Positions 1-5,752 of a DNA stretch of 7,152 nucleotides are shown here, piece after piece (position 1 is the stretch's first letter; the number at the start of each line of letters is the position of its first letter). A program made the position numbers and the translations under genes. The stretch covers positions 1-7,152 of the forward strand of contig VBMM01000133.1 of NCBI GenBank assembly GCA_005878415.1, read 5' to 3'. This DNA comes from Methanobacteriota archaeon (lineage in GTDB: Archaea > Thermoplasmatota > Thermoplasmata > RBG-16-68-12). The notes below the pieces were generated by a model. The model saw only the letters and a list, made by a program, of their open reading frames with translations. It was not told the origin of the DNA and ran no database searches.

Positions 1-377
1 TTCCCGCGGCGATTGTCTCAGGCGGCGGATCCATTCTCACCGGGAGCGACATCGCGCTCCGCGAGCACGAGTGGGGCTTCAACCAGTTTTCGAAAGGTGG
101 CCCGGAGATTTGTGCGAATTCGACGGGCCCACGCACGATTAACATCACCCTGACGAACACTGGAATCAATCTTCACGGATTCCAGATTATTCGAGCGGAT
201 ACCGGCGCGTTCGTCGCCGGCCTGAACAAGACGGATCTCCTCCGTCCAGGCGAGGTGCGCAAGATCACGATCGATGTCAGCAAGATTGCCCTCGGGAACT
301 ACGACTACATCTGTCCCGTCTCAGGACATCGACAGAAAGGAATGATTGCGCCGTTCGTCTGTCAGTCGGGGTGCTAA
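1..377 (+). CDS. Cupredoxin-domain protein, C-terminal part (5' end outside window)
   Basis: The reading frame is open from base 3 to a TAA at 375-377 and gives 124 residues; the start lies to the left of the window. Seen: a single His in NLHGF (residue 58 of the visible part), then YICPVSGHRQKGM with Cys104, His109 and Met114. This His...Cys-x4-His-x4-Met set is a complete type 1 copper site. The spacing matches rusticyanin and auracyanin, not plastocyanin (Cys-x2-His). Such proteins carry electrons outside the membrane in respiratory chains, or form the copper domain of larger exported oxidases; which applies cannot be told without the N-terminus. Three further cysteines (37, 120, 124) could form a disulfide, in keeping with an extracytoplasmic location. 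The gene ends 16 bp from the convergent membrane-protein gene, and no clear terminator is seen between them. Confidence 0.85.
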   Translation, partial: PAAIVSGGGSILTGSDIALREHEWGFNQFSKGGPEICANSTGPRTINITLTNTGINLHGFQIIRADTGAFVAGLNKTDLLRPGEVRKITIDVSKIALGNYDYICPVSGHRQKGMIAPFVCQSGC

Positions 378-393
378 CCCGATTACCCGGGCG

Positions 394-1011
394 TCATGGA
401 CCGTTCGCGGTGGACGCGGAGCGAGCGATTGGTGTCGTGTTCTTCGCTCGAATGAGGGAGACGAGCGTTGCAATGGTTGCGACCTCGATGGCCTTCGAGA
501 TGAGCCCCAGGGCATCCGCGTCCTCCACCACTCCGATCGGCCAGACCGCCACCGTCCTCGTGAGGATGAAGGCGCCGATTAGGAATGCATTGAACAGGAG
601 CCACAACGGATCGAGCCGGCGTGAGAGGGACGGAAGTACCATTCCCACGACGATCTGGATCGGGGCGACGACCGCGAAGAACGCCGCGGCGAACGGGATG
701 TCCAAGTGCTGGTTAAGCGCGAGCAGATGGAGGCCCCCGTCCGCGATGAACATGAATGCGACGAGGTACCGCTTCGCGAACGTCGGGTTGGCGAGGAACT
801 CGCGATAGTTCGCTCCGATCACGCCGACCGTCGAGAAGGCGAGTCCTTGGAAGATGAAGAAGACCCAGAGGTAGACATCCATCCCACCGTGCCCGGAGCT
901 GCTCTCGCTTGCGAGCGTCCCAACGAGGTTGAGCGCCCACGCCACGAGCATGATGAAGACGCCCGACAGGAGGAACGCGAACTCGGTGGAGACTCGGACG
1001 CGGATCGCCAT
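394..1011 (-). CDS. Uncharacterised six-helix integral membrane protein
   Basis: The protein has 205 residues, and I do not recognise a named family. Hydrophobic segments lie at about residues 11-33, 46-68, 81-100, 105-127, 134-160 and 166-187, with short loops and a basic, Ser/Thr-rich tail. The only long loop (about 34-45) holds a Ser run followed by HGG. His95 and His102 near the end of helix 3 are possible ligands, but no known haem or metal motif is formed. There is no signal peptide beyond the first helix. The ATG at 1011 fits a TATA-like box at 1037-1044, which places transcription start within a few bases of the codon. The gene converges on the cupredoxin gene and diverges from the SDR. 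A role with the copper protein at the membrane is possible but rests only on adjacency. Confidence 0.75.
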   Translation of the reverse strand: MAIRVRVSTEFAFLLSGVFIMLVAWALNLVGTLASESSSGHGGMDVYLWVFFIFQGLAFSTVGVIGANYREFLANPTFAKRYLVAFMFIADGGLHLLALNQHLDIPFAAAFFAVVAPIQIVVGMVLPSLSRRLDPLWLLFNAFLIGAFILTRTVAVWPIGVVEDADALGLISKAIEVATIATLVSLIRAKNTTPIARSASTANGP

Positions 1012-1036
1012 CGGCGGACTCAGGACGCACTCCTGC

Positions 1037-1044
1037 GTATATGG
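1037..1044 (-). promoter_or_regulatory. TATA-like box for the six-helix membrane protein gene
   Basis: The minus strand reads CCATATAC, centred about 29 bp before the ATG at 1011. Archaeal TATA boxes sit about 26-27 bp upstream of the transcription start, so the mRNA would begin 2-4 nt before the codon (leaderless). No Shine-Dalgarno sequence is seen in front of this ATG, in line with that reading. Confidence 0.5.
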
Positions 1045-1076
1045 TTCTGTCTTCGGGCCCTCGCTCTCTCCGAGGA

Positions 1077-1083
1077 TTTATTA
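1077..1083 (+). promoter_or_regulatory. TATA-like box for the SDR gene
   Basis: TTTATTA is centred 27 bp before the ATG at 1107. It supports leaderless transcription from that ATG and argues against the longer frame beginning at 1041. The 95-bp space between the divergent SDR and membrane-protein genes holds both promoters and little else. Confidence 0.55.
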
Positions 1084-1106
1084 CGCGGCGAGAGGCTCGG
1101 GTCGCC

Positions 1107-1835
1107 ATGGGTCGCCTCGACGGCCGGGTCGCCCTCGTCACCGGCGGAAGCGGCGGGATCGGCCGCGCGGCAGTCCTCGAACTCGCGCGAGAAGGCGCCG
1201 ATGTTTCTGTCCAATACAACCGCGGGAGAGCCGCGGCGGACGCGGTCGTGGAGGCCGCGAAGAAGCTCGGTCGGAAGGGGATTGCGGTTCAAGCGGACGT
1301 CTCCGACCCGAAGTCGTGCCGACAACTGGTCGAGAAGACGGTGCAAGAGCTCCGTCGCATCGACGTCGTCGCGTGCTTCGCCGGGCATCCGTATCGCGAC
1401 GAAGAGTGGCACAAGGCCTACGAGGACCTCACACCGACGGAGATTCGCTCGCCGATCGACGTCGACCTGCTCGGCTCGATCTTCGTCACGCAAGCCGCGG
1501 TTCCCTCGATGGCACGGGCGAGCCGAGGGAGTATCATCTTGATCGGGTCGACGCCCGCGATCACCGGCGACAAGGTCGGGATTCCCTATTTGATCGCGAA
1601 GGCCGGGATCCTCGCGCTCGGCCGCGCGCTCGCCCAGGCGTACGGACCGAAAGGCGTGCGCGTGAACTCGCTCGCGCTCGGGAGCATCGCGACGGGCCCG
1701 ATGGAGGCCGTGTCCGGAGAGTACCGGACCGCACTTGCGGAGGAGCCGGCCCTGAAGCGCTGGGGCACGCCCGAGGAGGTTGCGCGTGTCGTCGCGTTCC
1801 GAACGACGCGCGCTGTCCGCAGCTGTGACAGGTGA
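1107..1835 (+). CDS. Short-chain dehydrogenase/reductase, C-terminally truncated
   Basis: The 242 residues form a classical SDR with a Rossmann fold, an NAD(P)-dependent oxidoreductase. Seen: the cofactor glycine motif TGGSGGIG at residues 12-19; YNRG around 37-40, a region that often signals NADP preference; Ser148; and the catalytic pair Tyr161-x3-Lys165 in YLIAKAG. The usual NNAG stretch is replaced by CFAGH (90-94). The usual Asn in the following helix is Asp (IDVDLLG, Asp120), so the catalytic tetrad may be altered. The start at 1107 was chosen from the family N-terminus (MGRLDGRVALVTGG) and the TATA-like box 27 bp upstream; the frame could open at 1041. After VARVVAF (231) the family resemblance stops. 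The expected tail of about 20-25 residues, including the V-T-G...VDGG element, is missing and is replaced by about 11 unrelated residues before TGA. The substrate cannot be predicted. Confidence 0.85.
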   Translation: MGRLDGRVALVTGGSGGIGRAAVLELAREGADVSVQYNRGRAAADAVVEAAKKLGRKGIAVQADVSDPKSCRQLVEKTVQELRRIDVVACFAGHPYRDEEWHKAYEDLTPTEIRSPIDVDLLGSIFVTQAAVPSMARASRGSIILIGSTPAITGDKVGIPYLIAKAGILALGRALAQAYGPKGVRVNSLALGSIATGPMEAVSGEYRTALAEEPALKRWGTPEEVARVVAFRTTRAVRSCDR

Positions 1836-2019
1836 GCAGGAGGAGGGCGCGTCCCCCCGAGAATTGTTCCCGGACGAGCCAGTGGGATCGGCCGCAATGG
1901 CATTGCAACCGGACGTCGTCATCCGAGCCGCGGACCCGCAGGTGGAGGCCGTCCTCCATGCTCTTCCAGCCGAGGATCACCATCCCAGGCGCCGCATCGT
2001 AGCGTAGGTCTCGAACCAT
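1798..2019 (-). CDS. Small zinc-ribbon protein, 3' end lost at a junction
   Basis: From ATG 2019 the minus strand encodes about 74 plausible residues with C40-H-C-G and C64-H-S-C-G, two cysteine pairs 21 residues apart as in zinc ribbons. GC-rich third positions support the minus strand as coding here. No named family is recognised; such small proteins often act in nucleic-acid binding or as adaptors, which is inference. The frame does not stop near 1798. It runs to 1561 as Arg/Ser/Pro-rich sequence that is just the antisense of the SDR gene, so the true C-terminus appears lost. An internal ATG at 1983 (MVILGWKSMEDG) is an alternative start with better third-position composition. A TATA-like box at 2048-2053 favours 2019. 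A 19-codon frame from ATG 2036 overlaps the start region and also has GC-rich third positions, so a frameshift near 1983 is possible. Confidence 0.55.
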
Positions 2020-2047
2020 CGCTCCCGGTCGACCATCGACCCGGGCA

Positions 2048-2053
2048 CTTAAA
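2048..2053 (-). promoter_or_regulatory. TATA-like box overlapping the DUF488 stop codon
   Basis: The minus strand reads TTTAAG, centred about 31 bp before the ATG at 2019; the TAA within it is the DUF488 stop codon. It could give the zinc-ribbon gene its own near-leaderless transcript. Read-through from DUF488 (29 bp between the genes) is the alternative. Confidence 0.35.
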
Positions 2054-2597
2054 CACCTTTCCCGCGACGCGCCGGGTAGGTGACGCGATCGCCGCGGACC
2101 TTCGCGAATTTCGTCAGTTTGTGCGGTTGCGTCGAACGGACGCCAAGGATGTGGGTGACCGCAACGCCTCGGACGATGAGGGCATCCGAGAGCAGGGACC
2201 GGTGACATTTCCACGGCACGGCCTCGGCGCACATGATCGCGGTGCGTTGCGTGGCGGCGATCTCGAGAAGTCCGCTCAATCCCGCGATGAACTCGAGCGT
2301 GGCCATGTGATCGGCGTAGCCGCGGAAGCCAAGGTTCTTCCAGCCCGTGTTCGGGCTGTCCGGACGCGCCTTGCGGAATCCGCCCAGGGCTTCGAGATGC
2401 ACGTATCCAATTCCTCGAGTCGGCAAGTCGTGGGAAAGGAATTCGGCGGTCGCCCAGGGCACCCGTTGCGAGATCGGGAAGTGGCGGACGTCGACGAGGA
2501 GCTCGATCGAATGACCTTCGAGGAGCGCGAGGAATTCATCGAAGGTTCTCGTCGAATGGCCAATCGTGAAGATTTCGCGCGCGGGCGGGGCGAACAT
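2049..2597 (-). CDS. DUF488 family protein
   Basis: The 182 residues match the DUF488 family, widespread in bacteria and archaea and of unsettled biochemical function. Family hallmarks seen in order: TIGHS (11-15), LLVDVRHFP (34-42), GIGYVHLEALGG (62-73), FRGYADHM (91-98) and CAEAVPWKCHRSL (123-135). The paired Cys/His residues in the last motif (Cys123, Cys131, His132) are the likely functional centre. Length and start are usual for the family. There is no signal peptide or membrane segment, so it is cytoplasmic. A GGAGGA ribosome-binding site lies 9 nt upstream of the ATG, unlike the leaderless neighbours. The gene is divergent from the Rieske oxygenase and precedes the zinc-ribbon gene on the same strand by 29 bp. 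Confidence 0.9.
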   Translation of the reverse strand: MFAPPAREIFTIGHSTRTFDEFLALLEGHSIELLVDVRHFPISQRVPWATAEFLSHDLPTRGIGYVHLEALGGFRKARPDSPNTGWKNLGFRGYADHMATLEFIAGLSGLLEIAATQRTAIMCAEAVPWKCHRSLLSDALIVRGVAVTHILGVRSTQPHKLTKFAKVRGDRVTYPARRGKGV

Positions 2598-2606
2598 CGC
2601 TCGCTC

Positions 2607-2612
2607 TCCTCC
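2607..2612 (-). promoter_or_regulatory. Shine-Dalgarno site for the DUF488 gene
   Basis: The minus strand reads GGAGGA 9 nt before the ATG at 2597, complementary to the archaeal 16S 3' end (CACCUCCU). It implies a transcript with a real 5' leader. The leader could start from the AT-rich element at 2667-2673 read on the minus strand. Confidence 0.5.
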
Positions 2613-2666
2613 GGGGGAGAGACCGCTCGGTTACGAACCTATCGACGGTACAGCGAACGGCAAGAC

Positions 2667-2673
2667 CATATTT
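2667..2673 (+). promoter_or_regulatory. TATA-like box for the Rieske oxygenase gene
   Basis: CATATTT is centred 26 bp before the ATG at 2696, the spacing expected for leaderless transcription. It is the only clear AT-rich element in the 98-bp divergent region between DUF488 and the oxygenase. Read on the minus strand (AAATATG) it might also serve DUF488. Confidence 0.55.
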
Positions 2674-2695
2674 GGGGACGGCCTTCCCGCGCGGG

Positions 2696-3847
2696 ATGGC
2701 CAAGTCCAAGACGAAATACGTGGGACGGGAACACGGCGTGCACCTCGAAGCGACCACGCCCGCGGGACCGTTCTACACGGACGAATCGAGGTTCCGGAAA
2801 GAGATCGACTCGTTTTACTACCGGAGCTGGCTCAACGTCGCCCGCGAGGAACAGATTCCGGAACCGGGGGATTTCGTGACCCGGGCGGTCGGTGACGAGA
2901 GCGTGATTCTGGTCCGCGGCACGGACGGCCGGGTGCGCGCGTTCTACAACGTGTGCCGACACCGCGGCACGCGTTTGGTCGAGGAACCCGAAGGACACAA
3001 GCTCCGCTCGATCGTGTGTCCGTACCATGGATGGACGTATTCTCCGGAAGGCTCGCTCGTCGGTGCGCCCCACACGGAGGCGGTCATCGACTTTCGGAAA
3101 GAGGAGCAGGGGCTCGTCGCGATCCGCGTCGAATCGTGGGGCGGCTTCCTCTGGGTAAACCTGGAGCCGAGCGCGCCGCCGATCGCGGAGGAGCTCGGGC
3201 GGTTCTTCGCGAAGTTCGATCGCTTCCCACTCCGCGAGTTGCGCCTCGCGTCTCGCCAGACGTACGAGGTGCGGGCGAACTGGAAGATCCTCGTGGAGAA
3301 CTACCAGGAATGCTACCATTGCGCGCCGATCCATCCGGATCTGAACCGTATCACGCCGTACTTCAGCGGCGAAGTGCACGACTACTTCGTCGATGGGGCG
3401 CGGATGACGCCGTTCTCCGGCGGCTACATGGAGTTCGCGAAGGACTTCGAATCGATGACGTGGAGCGGCTACACGAACCGACCGCCGCTGACGGGGATGA
3501 CGGACGTGGATCGGCGTCGAATCTACTACTACGCCATCTTCCCGAACCTGTTCTTCAGCCTCCATCCCGACTTCCTGATGATTCACCGGACGTGGCCGCA
3601 CTCGCCGGATCGCTCGACGGTCGAGTGCGAGTTCTACTTCGATGCGGCGGCGATGGACGCGCCCGACTTCGATCCGTCCGATGCGGTCGAGCTCTGGGAC
3701 CTGATTAACCGCCAAGATTGGGCCGTCTGCGAACGGGAGATGAAGGGCGTACGTTCCCGCTCGTTCAAGGGCGGGCGGTACAGCGAACAGGAACCCCAGG
3801 TGTACGACTTCGACGAGTATGTCCGGCGTCGGCTCGAAGAGGCCTGA
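2696..3847 (+). CDS. Rieske non-haem iron oxygenase, catalytic (alpha) subunit
   Basis: The 383 residues have the usual length and two-domain layout of aromatic-ring-hydroxylating or Rieske-type oxygenase alpha subunits. The Rieske [2Fe-2S] ligands are Cys87-R-His89 (NVCRHRGTR) and Cys108-PY-His111 (CPYHGW). The mononuclear iron site is in the C-terminal domain: NWKILVENYQECYHCAPIHP supplies His208 and His213, with Glu205 in the bridging acidic position. The third ligand is probably Asp341 in NRQDWAVCE. The C-terminal pattern (QDW-x2-CE-x6-RSRSF-x3-R-x3-E) resembles the branch holding choline, glycine-betaine and carnitine oxygenases, but the substrate is not determined. Family members use O2 and electrons from a reductase, often via a ferredoxin; no such gene is in the window. 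ATG 2696 was chosen from the TATA-like box 26 bp upstream; a TTG at 2672, eight codons earlier and inside the box, is unlikely. The gene converges on the propeller gene 33 bp away. Confidence 0.92.
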   Translation: MAKSKTKYVGREHGVHLEATTPAGPFYTDESRFRKEIDSFYYRSWLNVAREEQIPEPGDFVTRAVGDESVILVRGTDGRVRAFYNVCRHRGTRLVEEPEGHKLRSIVCPYHGWTYSPEGSLVGAPHTEAVIDFRKEEQGLVAIRVESWGGFLWVNLEPSAPPIAEELGRFFAKFDRFPLRELRLASRQTYEVRANWKILVENYQECYHCAPIHPDLNRITPYFSGEVHDYFVDGARMTPFSGGYMEFAKDFESMTWSGYTNRPPLTGMTDVDRRRIYYYAIFPNLFFSLHPDFLMIHRTWPHSPDRSTVECEFYFDAAAMDAPDFDPSDAVELWDLINRQDWAVCEREMKGVRSRSFKGGRYSEQEPQVYDFDEYVRRRLEEA

Positions 3848-3880
3848 TTCGCCGCGGGAGCCGCCTCCCCGGATTAGGGT

Positions 3881-5299
3881 CTACGAGACTGTTGCCGTGT
3901 AGATGTCCTGGTCCCGCGGCGTCGTCGTGGCGACGTTCCGGTTGTCCGCCCAGATCGGATGGACGCCCGCCGCGTTCGAGGCGATGCCGTTGTAGTCGCC
4001 GAGGAACGCCGCACCGCCCGCCGTGATTCCCAGGTTCGGGTCGAACGGGGCGTCCGTCACCGGCACGTTCGGGAGGAACGTGACACCGTCGTCATCGGAC
4101 TCCGCGTAGTAGACGTCCAGGAGCTTCCCTTCCGGGTCGTTCCGGCTGTCGTAGAAGGAGATGTCCACGCGGCCCTCGAATGTCGTGATGGCGGGGAAGA
4201 TCTGGTGGTTCGTGGCGACGTCGTTCACGCGGGCCGGCGCAGACCAGCTCGCCCCGCGGTCCGTCGATCGCGCGAGGACCACGTCGGCATTCCCCGTCCG
4301 GTAGTCCGCCCAGGTGATGAAGACCGACCCGGTCGTCTGGCTCGCGGCCATCCTCGGGAAGCTGTCGAGCCGGTACGCGCTCCCCGGGAGCGGCTCGGGC
4401 ACAGGGACGATCGACGCGATCCCGCGCTCCGTCTCGAACGTCTGCCCGCAGTCGAGGGACCGGGTGAAGAGGATCTGGTCTTTATGGAAGTCCTCCCACG
4501 CGACGTACACCTCGCCGCCCGGGCCGACCGCGACGGTCGTGCCTTGGTTCTGGCTGTTCGGCGCGTGGCTCAGGGGGAGGATCGGCGTCCAGGAGCGGCC
4601 TCCGTCCGTGGACTTCTGGAATACGATGGGGACGGCTCCACCGGCGCTCTCGAACAGGGCCCACGGCATGTACAGGTTCCCGTCGCACGACCCGCCCGTG
4701 TCGTCGACGGCGATCCATTCCTTGTCCGTGACGCGCGAGTTCCCCGGGCCGCCCAGCTTGTCGCTCGGGGTGTCGTGCCCCGCGTATACGACCGAGGTGA
4801 AGTCGTACGTCGCCCCGAAGTCCGAATAGCGCGTGAGGACGACCCACCCCGCGAACTCCGTCGTCGTCGGCCCGAACGAGAGCCACGCCAGGTAGACCCG
4901 TCCCTCTCGATCGGCGGTGATGACGGGGTCGCTCCCGATCGTCCAGCCCGCGTCGTGCACGGGCGACGAGAGCCCTTCGGGGGACGTGTCCCCCGGGAAA
5001 CCGGGCACGAGGGCGTTCTGCCAGGTGTCCCCTCCGTCCGTCGAGCGGTAGTACCCGGCCCATGAGAAGCCGCTGGCTTGGCGCGTGTCGCGCGCGGTCG
5101 CCACGAGCACGTTTCGATTGTTCGGGAACGCCGCAATCGTGACCTCGTTCTGCGAACTCGACTCCGGATCGAGGGTCACTAGGACATTCGGGTGCTCGAC
5201 GCGGGTCAGGGGACGGCCGGCCTGCGCGGACAGCGGCGTCCCGACGATCAACGCGAATGCCACGATCCCAATGAATGCAAAGCGTGCGATACGAGTCAT
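3881..5299 (-). CDS. Secreted BNR/Asp-box (sialidase-like) beta-propeller protein
   Basis: The 472 residues start with a signal peptide: MTRIAR, a hydrophobic stretch at about 7-24, and a likely cut after AQA near residue 27. The mature part has six Asp-box repeats (S-x-D-x-G-x-T/S-W/F/Y): STDGGDTW 86, YSDFGATY 158, STDGGRSW 230, SLDCGQTF 281, STDRGASW 345 and SDDDGVTF 401. The spacing of about 51-72 residues suggests a six-bladed propeller of the sialidase superfamily. The conserved F-R-I-P arginine motif of true sialidases is not seen; the nearest is DSFPRMA at 312. Glycosidase activity is therefore doubtful, and a binding or surface role is as likely. The C-terminal GDYNGIAS...PIWADNRN stretch is common in exported members of this family. 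No membrane anchor follows, so it is released or cell-wall bound. A TATA-like box at 5341-5349 gives a leader of about 20 nt. Confidence 0.88.
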   Translation of the reverse strand: MTRIARFAFIGIVAFALIVGTPLSAQAGRPLTRVEHPNVLVTLDPESSSQNEVTIAAFPNNRNVLVATARDTRQASGFSWAGYYRSTDGGDTWQNALVPGFPGDTSPEGLSSPVHDAGWTIGSDPVITADREGRVYLAWLSFGPTTTEFAGWVVLTRYSDFGATYDFTSVVYAGHDTPSDKLGGPGNSRVTDKEWIAVDDTGGSCDGNLYMPWALFESAGGAVPIVFQKSTDGGRSWTPILPLSHAPNSQNQGTTVAVGPGGEVYVAWEDFHKDQILFTRSLDCGQTFETERGIASIVPVPEPLPGSAYRLDSFPRMAASQTTGSVFITWADYRTGNADVVLARSTDRGASWSAPARVNDVATNHQIFPAITTFEGRVDISFYDSRNDPEGKLLDVYYAESDDDGVTFLPNVPVTDAPFDPNLGITAGGAAFLGDYNGIASNAAGVHPIWADNRNVATTTPRDQDIYTATVS

Positions 5300-5340
5300 G
5301 CTCTACCCCGATTGATGCCTTCCCCGGAATCGAGGCTCGG

Positions 5341-5349
5341 GTATAAAGG
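5341..5349 (-). promoter_or_regulatory. TATA-like box for the BNR propeller gene
   Basis: The minus strand reads CCTTTATAC, centred about 46 bp before the ATG at 5299. Transcription would start near 5319 with a leader of about 20 nt containing only a weak GGGGT. No gene begins at a suitable distance on the plus strand. Confidence 0.5.
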
Positions 5350-5387
5350 GCTACAGGGCCGGCTGGGGAATCGCACGTCGAAGCGGA

Positions 5388-5498
5388 TGGGTCCGTCCGG
5401 ATTTGAACCGGAGTCGCCAGCACCCCAAGCTGGTAGGATTTCTTGCGGGCGGGCAGACCGCAAGGCCCCGCGCCCGAACCAAGCTACCCCACGGACCC
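5388..5498 (-). tRNA. tRNA-Pro(GGG) with a 38-nt D-loop intron
   Basis: Minus strand. The acceptor stem GGGTCCG (5498-5492) pairs perfectly over 7 bp with CGGACCC (5395-5389), followed by discriminator A (5388); CCA is not encoded. The anticodon stem CCAGC/GCTGG (5433-5429 with 5421-5417) encloses the seven-base loop TTGGGGT, so the anticodon is GGG (5426-5424), reading proline CCC. The T arm is TCCGG-TTCAAAT-CCGGA (5412-5396). The D-arm 5' half has T8, A14, G15, G18, G19 and T20 in place (5491-5478), but A21-TCC follows only after 38 extra nt. Removing 5477-5440 gives a 73-nt tRNA with a standard D-loop, closed by G11-C24, G12-C23 and G10-T25, with a T13/T22 mismatch. The gene lies 53 bp downstream of rpoN on the same strand and may use a TTTTTAG element 30 bp upstream or be cut from the operon transcript. 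Confidence 0.92.
5440..5477 (-). other. Non-canonical tRNA intron (position 20/21) with bulge-helix-bulge motif
   Basis: Exon bases CTTG (5483-5480) pair with intron bases CAAG (5445-5442), a 4-bp central helix. A 3-nt bulge GTT (5479-5477) lies on the 5' side and AAA (5441-5439) on the 3' side. The inner intron helix is CGGGCG/CGCCCG (5476-5471 with 5451-5446), 6 bp. Cutting after the second base of each bulge joins GGT to ATCC and restores the D-loop exactly. The outer helix is either weak (G-T first) or GGTAG/CTACC with the 3' bulge enlarged to five bases. Archaeal tRNA introns mostly lie at 37/38; D-loop introns are a minority class, best known in Thermoproteota. The intron is too short to encode anything. 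Confidence 0.88.
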
Positions 5499-5523
5499 GC
5501 AGGCGTCTCGAAGGACTGCCGGA

Positions 5524-5533
5524 CTAAAAACCC
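5524..5533 (-). promoter_or_regulatory. T-run: possible rpoN-operon terminator and/or tRNA-Pro TATA box
   Basis: The minus strand reads GGGTTTTTAG, with five Ts 22 nt past the rpoN stop codon and about 30 bp before the tRNA 5' end. A T-run after a gene is a usual archaeal terminator, and TTTTTAG at this distance could also be the tRNA TATA box. The sequence alone does not separate the two. Confidence 0.35.
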
Positions 5534-5551
5534 TTCCCCGCGACCGACCGA

Positions 5552-5743
5552 TCATCCGAACGGGAGGACCTCGTCGATCAGCTCCGCGTGGGACAGGATC
5601 ATGCGGCGGCAGCAGTACCGTTTCAGCCCGAGCGTGTCGAGGACCTTGACCGGATCCTCTCCGCCGTGGGTCCGCTCGACGAACGGCTGGAAGGCGCTCC
5701 CGACGACCTTGCCACACGTGAAACACCGGACGGGGATGATCAT
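5552..5743 (-). CDS. rpoN: DNA-directed RNA polymerase subunit N (Rpo10/RPB10)
   Basis: The 63 residues are full length for archaeal RpoN, the homologue of eukaryotic RPB10 (not bacterial sigma-54). The zinc site is plain: Cys7-FT-Cys10 near the N-terminus ([11 protein letters not shown]) and the adjacent Cys44-Cys45 in KRYCCRRM. The subunit sits beside Rpo3/Rpo11 and helps assemble the core polymerase. The ATG lies 4 nt after the S9 stop. A GGTGA Shine-Dalgarno sequence overlaps that stop codon, so translation is probably coupled. It is the last protein gene of the block; rpoK, which often follows in other archaea, is absent here and tRNA-Pro comes next. Confidence 0.97.
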   Translation of the reverse strand: MIIPVRCFTCGKVVGSAFQPFVERTHGGEDPVKVLDTLGLKRYCCRRMILSHAELIDEVLPFG

Positions 5744-5747
5744 CGGC

Positions 5748-5752
5748 TCACC
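5748..5752 (-). promoter_or_regulatory. Shine-Dalgarno site for rpoN inside the rps9 stop region
   Basis: GGTGA on the minus strand contains the TGA stop codon of rps9 and ends 4 nt before the rpoN ATG. It matches the UCACC part of the archaeal 16S 3' end and links termination of S9 with initiation of RpoN. Confidence 0.5.

Noticed and set aside
1041..1106. Longer N-terminus for the SDR (22 extra residues)
   Set aside because: The extra residues do not look like an SDR start, and the TATA-like box at 1077-1083 would lie inside the coding sequence; 1107 fits both family and promoter.
1561..1797. C-terminal half of the long minus-strand zinc-ribbon frame as real protein
   Set aside because: It is Arg/Ser/Pro-rich antisense of the SDR coding sequence, with no independent sign of coding.
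1797..1990. SDR tail continuing in another frame after a one-base shift (a V-T-G appears at about the right distance)
   Set aside because: The residues after VTG do not give the expected VDGG element, third positions on the plus strand are mixed, and the minus strand of the same bases encodes a coherent two-pair zinc ribbon.
3848..3880. Terminator between the convergent oxygenase and propeller genes
   Set aside because: The 33-bp gap has neither a T-run nor a convincing hairpin.
3959..5065. Long plus-strand frame opposite the propeller gene
   Set aside because: It is an Arg/Val-rich shadow of a gene with a clear signal peptide and Asp boxes on the minus strand.
5388..5498. Permuted or split tRNA
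   Set aside because: Both halves are in the normal order on one strand, with a BHB between them, so a simple intron explains the sequence.
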